From Parabacteroides sp. PFB2-10 (GTDB lineage: Bacteria > Bacteroidota > Bacteroidia > Bacteroidales > Tannerellaceae), in the NCBI RefSeq assembly GCF_029893085.1, contig NZ_JARXWI010000005.1, forward strand, positions 1 through 64,000: 64,000 nt of DNA, given 5' to 3'. Each line of letters begins with the position of its first letter. Position 1 is the first letter of the stretch. A program made the position numbers and the translations under genes. A model generated the notes under the pieces. That model was given only the letters and a program-made list of their open reading frames with translations, ran no database searches and was not told where the DNA came from. Of the stretch, positions 16,701-24,273 are shown one piece after another.

Positions 16701-16731
16701 CAAAGATAGAGTGATTTTTCTTTTTCACAAA
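16701..16731 (-). promoter_or_regulatory. promoter of the tRNA-Gly-Leu-Leu cluster
   Basis: Minus-strand TTTG (16728-16731), exactly 19 bases, then TATCTTTG (16701-16708): a perfect match to the Bacteroides -33/-7 consensus. The tRNA-Gly gene begins 11 bases downstream of the -7 box. Confidence 0.85.
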
Positions 16732-16760
16732 ACTTTCTTCGCTGTTTTTTCGCTGTTTTT

Positions 16761-17579
16761 TCAGATTTTTTCGACCAAGGCTGTAAATAAGCGGGTCATC
16801 ACGTTAGCAGCACGGTTTGCCTGCACAATCACATCGGCTCCATCGTTCATAAAATCATCAGCGAAATGATATCCTTCATTCGTAATGACCGACATACCAA
16901 AGACCCGTATCCCTGCATGGCGCGCCACAATCACCTCTGAAATCGTACTCATCCCGACCGCGTCTCCGCCCGCTTTTCCAAAGAAAGCATACTCCGCCGG
17001 TGTCTCATACGAAGGCCCTGTCAGCCCCACATAGACGCCTTTCTTCAAAGTCACTCCCTGCGTGTCGGCGATCTCTTCCATCAGACGGATCAGTTCACGG
17101 TCGTACGGACGCGTCATATCCGGGAAGCGGGGGCCGAAGTCCTCGTTATTGGGACCGATCAACGGGTTGGGTTGCATATTGATATGATCGCGTATGATCA
17201 TCAGGTCGCCAATCTTAAACGACGTATTAATTCCTCCGGCGGCATTCGACACCAACAGGTTTTTAATACCCAGCAACTTCATCACACGTATGGGGAAGGT
17301 CACCTGTTGCATCGTGTAGCCTTCATAATAATGAAAGCGCCCCTGCATGGCGATTACATCGCGGCTTCCCAGTTTACCGCAGATCACATTGCCCTTATGC
17401 CCCGACACGGTCGATGTCATAAAGTGAGGGATCTCTTTATAAGGTATAACCACCGGATCCGTAATCTGATCCGCCAGCGCCCCCAGGCCACTCCCCAACA
17501 CAATAGCCGTCTCCGGCACCCCCTTCATCCGCACCCTGATATAATCAGCCGCCTCTTTGTAGTGTTCAGTTTTTATCAT
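16761..17579 (-). CDS. punA: purine-nucleoside phosphorylase, trimeric class I
   Basis: This is a 272-residue protein of the class I (trimeric, mammalian-type) family. Visible motifs are the phosphate-binding VLGSGLGAL near the N-terminus, HKGN, the [11 protein letters not shown] segment, and [15 protein letters not shown] with the substrate-site Met and a conserved VITNEGYH (Asn and Glu-containing purine site). It would cleave inosine, guanosine and deoxy forms with phosphate to base plus ribose-1-phosphate in purine salvage. The downstream sequence toward the tRNA cluster has a short tandem repeat of an 11-base unit ending in T6C (16738-16771) overlapping the last codons. A separate transcription unit is likely. 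Confidence 0.95.
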   Translation of the reverse strand: MIKTEHYKEAADYIRVRMKGVPETAIVLGSGLGALADQITDPVVIPYKEIPHFMTSTVSGHKGNVICGKLGSRDVIAMQGRFHYYEGYTMQQVTFPIRVMKLLGIKNLLVSNAAGGINTSFKIGDLMIIRDHINMQPNPLIGPNNEDFGPRFPDMTRPYDRELIRLMEEIADTQGVTLKKGVYVGLTGPSYETPAEYAFFGKAGGDAVGMSTISEVIVARHAGIRVFGMSVITNEGYHFADDFMNDGADVIVQANRAANVMTRLFTALVEKI

Positions 17580-17702
17580 ATTTCTATTCTTTATTTTTTA
17601 ATGTATCTATTCTAATATAGCACCACTACGTGGCGCAACAGTTTGTATATCCATTGACCCCGCGTTACGCATGGAGCTATTCTTCTATAACTTCTCCCCC
17701 AT

Positions 17703-18968
17703 TCATCTTTCCATCAACCGATAAGCCACCTCCGAGGCCTTCTCCAGGATAGCTTCTTCGCCTGCGACTTTTTTATTCTCCATCAAAATCCGTCCGTTAC
17801 AAATAACCGTATCCACACAACTACCATTGGCGGCATAGACCAGATTCGACACAAAATGGAAATTAGGCGCAAAAACAGGCATCTTCAGATCGATCAGGCA
17901 CAAATCAGCCAGGCAGCCCTCGGCTATCCGTCCGGCATTCAGTCCGGCGATTGAAGCCCCCACAGCAGTGGCCGCCTCCAGCATCTCCCCGGCTGTCAAC
18001 GCCTCCGGATCCTTACGCCAGCCTTTTCCTAAAAGCGAAGCCAATTTCATTGCCTCCACCATATCTAAGTTGTTCGACGAGGAACAGCCATCGGTTCCTA
18101 TCCCGACCGCAACACCCTTCTCTTTCATCTCTTTAAACCGAAAATGGATACCGGATCCCAATTTCATATTCGACGCCGGGTTATGCGCCACCTTCACGCC
18201 ATAATCCGCCAATAATTGGATCTCCCCCTCATCCACATACACCCCATGCGCGATCAACAAACGCGGAGAAAGTACACCCAATCGATGCAAATAGCGCACG
18301 GGCGTCAACCCAAAATCACGCACCGCATTAGCCACCTCCTCCTCCGTCTCCGCCAGATGCAGATGGATCAACAAACCGTTCTCTTCCGAAAAGCGGTTTA
18401 CCCATTGAAGCATCTCCCCCGATACGGTATAAATAGCATGAGGTCCCAGCGAATAGGTGATCCGATCGGAAAAGGCTCCGACCCGGCCATATTGCTCACG
18501 CAGTTTCTGCTTGCCTTTGCGCATCAGTTCCGGGTTGAAGTGATCGAAGCAAACGCCCGACAACACCCCGCGAACGCCCATCTCCTCCACCGCCTGTGCC
18601 GTAGCCTCCAGGCGCTGATACATATCAAAAAAGGTAGTCGTCCCCGATTTGATCATCTCCAGACAGGCCAGTTTAGCGCCCCAGTACACATCCTCGTCGG
18701 TCATCTTCGCCTCGTTGGGCCAAATCTTCTCCTCCAGCCAGGGCATCAGTTTCATATCGTCACCAAAACCACGAAACAACGTCATCGCTGCGTGCGTATG
18801 CGTATTCACCAATCCCGGTATCACCGCTTTGCCGCTCCCGTCGATCACCCGCGAAGCATCCACAGAGAGGTTTTCACCTACCTCCTTTATAAGGTTTCCT
18901 TTAATATATATATCGGTCACCTTATCGCACAACAGGACATTTTTTATTAATATATCGGACAGTATCAT
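17703..18968 (-). CDS. mtaD: amidohydrolase, probable 5-methylthioadenosine/S-adenosylhomocysteine deaminase
   Basis: This is a 421-residue metal-dependent amidohydrolase of the ATZ/TRZ subgroup. Metal ligands are visible as His57 and His59 in NTHTHAAMTLFRG, a later HLHLAETEEE (metal His plus catalytic Glu), AHGVYV, and the Asp of GIGTDGCSSSNNLDM. The WPNEAKMTDEDVYWGAKLACLEM segment (residues about 88-110) is typical of MtaD/SAH deaminases. It would deaminate S-adenosylhomocysteine, methylthioadenosine or related adenosines. Guanine or cytosine-like deaminase activity cannot be excluded from sequence. Its ATG overlaps the helicase stop by four bases, so the two genes are cotranscribed. Confidence 0.85.
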   Translation of the reverse strand: MILSDILIKNVLLCDKVTDIYIKGNLIKEVGENLSVDASRVIDGSGKAVIPGLVNTHTHAAMTLFRGFGDDMKLMPWLEEKIWPNEAKMTDEDVYWGAKLACLEMIKSGTTTFFDMYQRLEATAQAVEEMGVRGVLSGVCFDHFNPELMRKGKQKLREQYGRVGAFSDRITYSLGPHAIYTVSGEMLQWVNRFSEENGLLIHLHLAETEEEVANAVRDFGLTPVRYLHRLGVLSPRLLIAHGVYVDEGEIQLLADYGVKVAHNPASNMKLGSGIHFRFKEMKEKGVAVGIGTDGCSSSNNLDMVEAMKLASLLGKGWRKDPEALTAGEMLEAATAVGASIAGLNAGRIAEGCLADLCLIDLKMPVFAPNFHFVSNLVYAANGSCVDTVICNGRILMENKKVAGEEAILEKASEVAYRLMER

Positions 18969-20275
18969 GAGAAACGAGCTTTTACATTTTTAATTTTTTC
19001 GCCTTCGATCCGATTTAACAACGATTTGTATTTTTCGCGTTTCACCGCGGCATACGAACAGCTTTCTTTCACTTCGACCACGCCCAGTTCCTCTTTTTCC
19101 AATCCTCCCTTCTGAAACAAAAAGCCGACAATATCTTTTTTGCTCAATTTATCGCGCTTCCCCCGGTTAATCGTGAGGGTTACCCAAGGCGACGGAACGG
19201 GCTTTTTGGCCACAGCCGGCAGAAAGAACTCCTCCGGCTCACGATCGATATATTCGGGCACAAACTCCTCCGGGTTCAGAATCAGGAAAGCATTTCCCGA
19301 AGCGTGCATACGCGCCGTGCGTCCGTTGCGGTGAATATAAGCCTCTTCATTCAAAGGCAGATGGTAATGAATCACATGATGCACATCGGGAATATCCAAC
19401 CCGCGCGAAGCCAGGTCGGTCGATATAAAGACAGCCGCGCTGCCATTGCGGAAATAAGACAAGGCCCGTTCGCGTTCGGGCTGCTCCATACCGCCATGAA
19501 AAAAGACATTATCCACCCCCTCGCTTGTCAGCCAATTACTGACCCGCTCGACCGCCTCCCGCAGATTGCAGAACACCAAAGCGGACTCTCCTTGTAACTC
19601 TCCGAGCAGACGATACAATGTTTCCAGTTTATCTTTCTGAGGAGAGTACACCTGCCGCACGGTCAGATTGCGCGACTCGCGCACCTCGCTCAGAAACGAG
19701 AGGCGAACCGGCGATTTCATGCCGACGAACGAGGGGATCTCCACCGCTTCGGTGGCCGAGGTCAATACTCGCCGCCGCAAAGCCGGGAGATGTGCCAGAA
19801 TCTCTTTCATTTCGGAAAGGAAGCCCAGTTCCAGCGATTTATCGAATTCATCGAGAATAAGCGTATGCACCGTATCGAGATTCACCGTGGCTCGTTCGAT
19901 ATGATCTACCAGGCGTCCGGGCGTAGCAATCAACACCGTCGGTGCATGCTCCAGGCTTTTCTTTTCCGTACGGAAGGGATGGCCGCCATAACAGCAGTTC
20001 ACCTTATACCCCGTGCCCAACGAGCGTAATACCGTCTCGATCTGTAGTGCCAGCTCACGCGATGGAGCCACAATCAAAGCCTGTATCTTCTTCTCCTCCG
20101 AACCTAATACAGTCAGCAACGGCAGGAGAAAGCCCAGGGTCTTTCCCGAGCCGGTCGGACTCAATAGAAGCATATCTTTTGTCGTGCCCGCGTCCAACAC
20201 CGCCTGTTGCATCTCATTCAGCGAAGCTACACCGGCATTCTTCAACGCGCGCGAGATCATTTCATTTTCAGCCAT
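18965..20275 (-). CDS. DEAD-box family ATP-dependent RNA helicase with DbpA-type C-terminal domain
   Basis: This is a 436-residue helicase. The core has motif I SPTGSGKT, Ia PSRELALQ, ATPGRL, motif II as DEFD instead of DEAD (LILDEFDKS), motif III TSAT, motif V STDLASRGLD and motif VI HRNGRTAR. Residues about 365-436 resemble the DbpA RNA-binding domain, which directs E. coli DbpA to 23S rRNA helix 92, so a role in large-subunit assembly is likely. The DEFD variant keeps both catalytic acids of the Walker B motif. A -7 box (TATATTTG) lies about 30 bases upstream, and the stop overlaps the start of the amidohydrolase gene. Confidence 0.92.
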   Translation of the reverse strand: MAENEMISRALKNAGVASLNEMQQAVLDAGTTKDMLLLSPTGSGKTLGFLLPLLTVLGSEEKKIQALIVAPSRELALQIETVLRSLGTGYKVNCCYGGHPFRTEKKSLEHAPTVLIATPGRLVDHIERATVNLDTVHTLILDEFDKSLELGFLSEMKEILAHLPALRRRVLTSATEAVEIPSFVGMKSPVRLSFLSEVRESRNLTVRQVYSPQKDKLETLYRLLGELQGESALVFCNLREAVERVSNWLTSEGVDNVFFHGGMEQPERERALSYFRNGSAAVFISTDLASRGLDIPDVHHVIHYHLPLNEEAYIHRNGRTARMHASGNAFLILNPEEFVPEYIDREPEEFFLPAVAKKPVPSPWVTLTINRGKRDKLSKKDIVGFLFQKGGLEKEELGVVEVKESCSYAAVKREKYKSLLNRIEGEKIKNVKARFS

Positions 20276-20301
20276 ATACCGCTATCTCTTTTTTTAGCAA
20301 G

Positions 20302-20309
20302 CAAATATA
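20302..20309 (-). promoter_or_regulatory. -7 box upstream of the DEAD-box helicase gene
   Basis: Minus-strand TATATTTG fits TAnnTTTG exactly, 26 bases before the helicase ATG. No clear TTTG element stands at the -33 spacing. The 432-base gap 20276-20707 otherwise holds repeat R1, a palindromic repeat and the terminator of the arabinan operon. Confidence 0.4.
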
Positions 20310-20365
20310 CACATTCCTATGCGAAACAGATCATATCCCGCCGGGAGCAACAGAAAAAAGAAGAA

Positions 20366-20548
20366 TGTTAAAATATCGATTGTAAGCAAAACGGCTATTT
20401 TACTTACAAATCCATACGTTAAAAAATGTTTCTCCCGGGAGTTTGTCTCCAAAGTCCCACCTTTTTGCGCGCAAAGTCCCGCCAAAATTACAAATCGTAA
20501 TTTGGGGGTTTCGCCAGAAATGGACGTTTTAACGTTTGTTTACAAACC
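20366..20548 (+). repeat. dispersed ~180-bp intergenic repeat, copy R1
   Basis: This copy aligns without gaps through its conserved core to 34111-34290 (R2) and 44651-44830 (R3), all in the same orientation. Shared blocks are: a TGTTAAAAT start, a stem with AAGCAAAACG, the palindrome CTCCCGGGAG, two copies of AAAGTCCC flanking TTTTTGCGCGC, and ATTACAAATCGTAA near the 3' side. The end carries TTTTAACG, nearly the inverse of the start. Flanks outside the repeat are unrelated. Small open frames on both strands inside it look spurious. Confidence 0.85.
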
Positions 20549-20560
20549 CATACTAGCAGG

Positions 20561-20628
20561 TGCAACCGGGGAGGTTGCATATCTTTGTAGGTTGATCTTC
20601 GATTGCCGTCTGCTTTAGCTGACGGTAA
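20561..20628 (+). repeat. REP-like palindromic repeat (short form)
   Basis: A stem-loop at 20561-20579 (TGCAACC with GGTTGCA) is followed by ATATCTTTGTAGG and a second stem (20603-20610 with 20621-20628) whose loop contains GCTTTAGC. The head and the CTTTGTAGG and GCTTTAGC motifs recur in the larger palindromic element at 44086-44280, so these are members of one repeat family. Confidence 0.7.
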
Positions 20629-20639
20629 CATAAAGCAAG

Positions 20640-20688
20640 AAAAATGGCTTTAGCCAAATGAATAATCTATTCAGCTAAAGCCATTTTT
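20640..20688 (-). terminator. terminator of the arabinan operon
   Basis: A perfect 15-bp inverted repeat (20640-20654 with 20674-20688) sits 19 bases past the GH43 stop. On the minus strand the descending arm ends in TTTTT followed by CTTGCTTT. Its stem contains the GCTTTAGC motif of the adjacent REP-like repeat, so repeat and terminator may be fused. Confidence 0.75.
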
Positions 20689-20707
20689 CCACCGATGGAT
20701 CGGAGGA

Positions 20708-22339
20708 TCACTGACGTTTCTTTCCCCAATAGGTTTTGGGGGCGGTATAACCGGCGTAGACGATCGTATGGGTGCGTGGAGAGGCTTCCCAGTCTACCTC
20801 ACGCTGCAGGTAGAGTTTGACACCGTCGACGGTGAGTACCTGGTTTGTTTTATCGAACGACCAACCGGCTCCCTTCCATGTCCCGGAGGTAACCGTATGA
20901 TCTTTCGAGAAGGTCATGGTCGTTGCCGTTTTTTGTTTGCCATAGCTATACGAGAGATCGATATGTTCCCAGGTGCCGACAATCTCCTCTTCGGTGATCT
21001 CGACAGCAGGCACGGCACCATAGCGCTCAGGCATAACCAATGGCCAGCCATCGTCCGTCCAGCGAATGCTACGTACATGTCCCATCATAACGGCATTGCT
21101 CACGTTGATACCGGCAATGCCTTCGGGAAGACGTCCCTGGGAGGCATAATACCAGTTGCCCGCACCATCGTTGAAAATGGCACAGTGCGAGATGCCCACC
21201 CAACCGTGTCCGTCGGTAAACTTATACGGATGGGTCACCACGGGAAGTATATTCTCGCTCAGGGTGATATCCTTCCCATCGATGCCGTAATAGGGACCGG
21301 TAACCTCTTTGGCACGAGCCACGCGGGTGTTGTAGGGCGTGCCCAGCGCATCGTAGGCGACAAACAGGTAATAGTAGTCCGTTTCAGCGTTATAGATTAT
21401 TTCCGGCGCCTCCGATCCCTGCCAGCGATAACGTCCCCGGCTGTAGATAAGCTGCCCGTAGGGCGATTGTTCTGTGATATTCCAGGGATCCGTAAGCTCT
21501 TCAAGCGGCTTGCCTGTTTCAGGATCGACCTGCAGGGCGGCCATACCGCTATGCCAGGAACCATAGATCAACCAATGCGCACCGCTTTTGGTAATCACAT
21601 ACGTGGGATCGATCGCGTTCCATTTGAAATAGCCTTCCCAGTTGTTAGTAGAGGGGCGTGTCCACTCATTCATCCCTTTATCGGAGGCGGAACAGACTAC
21701 AAAGCCTTTGTCTTCCCAACGATTGGAGGCCGGATCGTTCGTTTCCATCAGGCCGATGAAGGCACGTTCCGTCCAGGAATTATCGAAATTGTTTCCTGTA
21801 TTGGGCGCTCCTGTCTTGATAAAATGGTCAATAATGACGGAGTAATACATACGGTAGCGACCGGGAGCCACCTTGCGGGCAACGGGTGCCCAAAAGCCAT
21901 AGTTCGGGTTTTCGATAGGCGCAAGCCCCTGCTGTGCGCGTATCTCATTGAGCTTTTCCTTGACCCAGGAGGGAGCCGCCTCCGGCATGGTTGCACCCAG
22001 GTATTCCCAGTTCACCAGGTCTTTGGAACGACGTCCGTGAAAATGGCCGTTTCCGGCGTGTACATTGCCATAAGAGGCATCGGTCTGGTACATATAATAG
22101 TAACCATCATCGGCCTTCATCACCGTCGGATCGTGTACGTTTGCCAGATTCCACCGGTCGCGCTGGCTCCAGGCAGCCATAGCGGTATAGTCGTCGCTGT
22201 AGGTGGGCGCCTTGTAGCTGTTGAGCGGGTTGTTGGGATCCGGTTCAGGAATCTCATTATCATCACCGCAGGCTGTTCCAAGCAGGAGGCAGCCAACAAA
22301 CAGGGAAAGCCATATATGCGATTTCATACGCGTTGTCAT
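20708..22339 (-). CDS. GH43 endo-1,5-alpha-L-arabinanase, surface lipoprotein
   Basis: This is a 543-residue lipoprotein (lipobox LGTAC, Cys24). The five-bladed GH43 propeller (about 50-440) shows the catalytic triad: Asp70 in NVHDPTVM (base), Asp244 in NAIDPTYV (pKa modulator) and Glu313 in SEAPEIIY (acid). Residues about 455-543 match the small beta domain at the C-terminus of Bacteroides endo-arabinanases (starts IVGTWEHID, ends YWGKKRQ). It would cut alpha-1,5-arabinan chains at the cell surface. It is the last gene of the SusC/SusD operon, 119 bases beyond the SusD gene with an intervening hairpin, and is followed by a terminator. A long open frame on the opposite strand is a shadow. Confidence 0.93.
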   Translation of the reverse strand: MTTRMKSHIWLSLFVGCLLLGTACGDDNEIPEPDPNNPLNSYKAPTYSDDYTAMAAWSQRDRWNLANVHDPTVMKADDGYYYMYQTDASYGNVHAGNGHFHGRRSKDLVNWEYLGATMPEAAPSWVKEKLNEIRAQQGLAPIENPNYGFWAPVARKVAPGRYRMYYSVIIDHFIKTGAPNTGNNFDNSWTERAFIGLMETNDPASNRWEDKGFVVCSASDKGMNEWTRPSTNNWEGYFKWNAIDPTYVITKSGAHWLIYGSWHSGMAALQVDPETGKPLEELTDPWNITEQSPYGQLIYSRGRYRWQGSEAPEIIYNAETDYYYLFVAYDALGTPYNTRVARAKEVTGPYYGIDGKDITLSENILPVVTHPYKFTDGHGWVGISHCAIFNDGAGNWYYASQGRLPEGIAGINVSNAVMMGHVRSIRWTDDGWPLVMPERYGAVPAVEITEEEIVGTWEHIDLSYSYGKQKTATTMTFSKDHTVTSGTWKGAGWSFDKTNQVLTVDGVKLYLQREVDWEASPRTHTIVYAGYTAPKTYWGKKRQ

Positions 22340-22392
22340 TTATTGGTATTAAACACCGTTTCTTTTTACTCAGAATTGCTGATGTAGAGAAA

Positions 22393-22420
22393 GGGAAGAC
22401 TGATATAAATCAGTCTTCCC
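22393..22420 (-). promoter_or_regulatory. intercistronic stem-loop between SusD and GH43 genes
   Basis: A perfect 12-bp inverted repeat (22393-22404 with 22409-22420) encloses a 4-base loop. On the minus strand it is followed by TTTCTCTAC, a weak T-run. It could be a partial terminator or an RNA-stability element that sets the GH43 level relative to the Sus genes. Confidence 0.6.
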
Positions 22421-22458
22421 ACAACTTAAACATCTGTCACAACTGTTATCTGCAAAAT

Positions 22459-24264
22459 TTAATTGCTACTTCCAGATGTTCCAATTTCCCATCCCGGATT
22501 TTGTCCAAGGTTTGGCAGTCGTTTCGTTTCGTTATCCGGTATAGGCAAGTAATAGTTTTTAGGACTGTTAAACGTACGAAGCGGATGAGACTCGGCAGGT
22601 CCATAGGTATATTCAGGATCGTCGGCATCACCCGTTATTCTGACACCATACAGATTATATATTTGTTTGTAACGCGGCAGGTTTTTCTCACTGGCAGGCG
22701 TAACCCCTTCGAACAACATCCAGCGACGTTCGTCGAAGAATCGGTGATCTTCGAAAGAGAGTTCGATGCGGCGTTCGTTTCGTATACGCTCACGCAGCTG
22801 CTCTTTACTCATTCCTTTATAGTCCGGCATCCCTACACGCGCTCTGATCTGATTCACAAACTGGTATGCCTGATCGGGTCCGTAAGCCTCATTATAGGCT
22901 TCGGCAGCATTCAGTAAGATCTCCCCATAACGGAAAATAGGCCATGCATGCGCAGGTACGGTCGGTATTTTAAAAGAAATATTGTTCAAGAATTTCTTAC
23001 AATAATATCCGGTCAATGTTCCTCCATGCAACGAAGCATAATCGGGGCCTAAAGAATAGCGAATATCTACCGGACGGCTTTCTTCCTGTTCCACATCACC
23101 CCAAATAGAGTTGTGGTGCAACACGGTTTGTTCCAGACGCGGGTCACGATTTACATACGGGTTGTTCTCGTCGTAATCGGGATCCTGATCGATAGGCAAT
23201 CCTTTTGTCGTCTCATAGCAATCGACAAAGTTCTGCGTCGGGTTTGTACGACCTACGGCATTCAATTGTCCCCCAAAGCCACAAGGTGCCATGTGGGATT
23301 CAATGGTGTTTGTCCGCCAGACAGAGCGGCAAAGAATGAATTCGTCATTGTACACCGGGTTGGTCACAAAACATTCATAATAGTCGTTGTTTACCTTTCC
23401 TGTACTATACAGTTTATACGGCTTGCTTTGAGAAGCATTCTTGGTGATAAAAGCGTTTGCAGCTTCTGCAGCCTCTTTCCATAAGTTAACATCCTCTGAT
23501 CGGTTGTTCAATTTGGAAGCACGGTAAAGCAATGCTCTTGACTTCAGAGCATAGACAGCAGCACCATTGACACGTCCCCAGTTCTCTGTTTCATTGCTAT
23601 AACGGAAAGGAAGCTGATCTTTCACCTTGTCACATTCCTCCGCTATCCACTTCAGTGCCTCAGCAGCATTCGTGCGCGACATCTGCATGGCTGCCGGGTT
23701 TGCCAGGTCAAAGACGATTGGAACGCCTTCTTCATCCTCTGCAATAATAGGGATATCTCCAAACCAGCACAATAAATCGAAATGATAGATAGCACGCAAG
23801 AAACGGGCTTCCGCACAATAACGGTCATACAGACGGTTGTCGTCACCGGCAATTTCCCTGTTCCCAACCACAGAGGCTTTCGCATTCTTTAAAAACTGAT
23901 TGCATTTACGAATGGCAGAGGTGTTCCTGGACCAGGGGGTCAACAGGGTATGATCCACAGCCGTGTAGGCATCTTCCAACACTTTATTGAAGTAAATCAC
24001 ATTCCACCAGGCCATACAATTGTCGGTCATCCCATCGCGGAAAGAGCTTCTGTATTGCGTATCGCCAAACCCTTCGAATCCATCCGGCAGACTTGTATAG
24101 ATATTGGCCAGAAAGCCTCTCGTCAAATCCGGATTGTTGAACGTTTGCGTCTCAGACAATGAGGCATCATATTCTTTGTCAAGATAGTCATCACAAGAGA
24201 TAACCGTGCCTGCAAAAAACACTATAACGATATATGTTAGTATCTTTTTCATAATCTTATTCAT
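22459..24264 (-). CDS. SusD/RagB-type glycan-binding lipoprotein (pair 1)
   Basis: This is a 601-residue RagB/SusD protein with lipobox TVISC; an alternative ATG four codons in gives an equally good signal. SusD hallmarks are the N-terminal SETQTFNNPDLTRGFLANIY segment (residues about 36-55), the ARFLRAIYHFDLLCWFGDIPI tetratricopeptide-like core, and the C-terminal block ERRIELSFEDHRFFDERRW ending in NPGWE. It caps its SusC partner and delivers arabinan oligosaccharides. It begins 9 bases after the SusC stop codon, confirming the pair. Confidence 0.95.
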   Translation of the reverse strand: MNKIMKKILTYIVIVFFAGTVISCDDYLDKEYDASLSETQTFNNPDLTRGFLANIYTSLPDGFEGFGDTQYRSSFRDGMTDNCMAWWNVIYFNKVLEDAYTAVDHTLLTPWSRNTSAIRKCNQFLKNAKASVVGNREIAGDDNRLYDRYCAEARFLRAIYHFDLLCWFGDIPIIAEDEEGVPIVFDLANPAAMQMSRTNAAEALKWIAEECDKVKDQLPFRYSNETENWGRVNGAAVYALKSRALLYRASKLNNRSEDVNLWKEAAEAANAFITKNASQSKPYKLYSTGKVNNDYYECFVTNPVYNDEFILCRSVWRTNTIESHMAPCGFGGQLNAVGRTNPTQNFVDCYETTKGLPIDQDPDYDENNPYVNRDPRLEQTVLHHNSIWGDVEQEESRPVDIRYSLGPDYASLHGGTLTGYYCKKFLNNISFKIPTVPAHAWPIFRYGEILLNAAEAYNEAYGPDQAYQFVNQIRARVGMPDYKGMSKEQLRERIRNERRIELSFEDHRFFDERRWMLFEGVTPASEKNLPRYKQIYNLYGVRITGDADDPEYTYGPAESHPLRTFNSPKNYYLPIPDNETKRLPNLGQNPGWEIGTSGSSN

Positions 24265-24273
24265 TTGTCATAA

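Noticed and set aside
16738-16771. T-rich tandem repeat at the end of the purine nucleoside phosphorylase gene as a terminator
   Set aside because: On the gene's own strand it reads as A-runs, not T-runs, and there is no stem, so it cannot be an intrinsic terminator for that gene.
16400-16869. Plus-strand frames across the tRNA cluster
   Set aside because: They translate tRNA antisense sequence; such tRNA-derived ORFs are a common annotation error.
20768-22387. 539-codon open frame antisense to the GH43 gene
   Set aside because: It mirrors the coding frame of a clear GH43 lipoprotein with all catalytic residues; the antisense translation has no recognisable domain or signal peptide. Long shadow frames are expected opposite GC-skewed codons.
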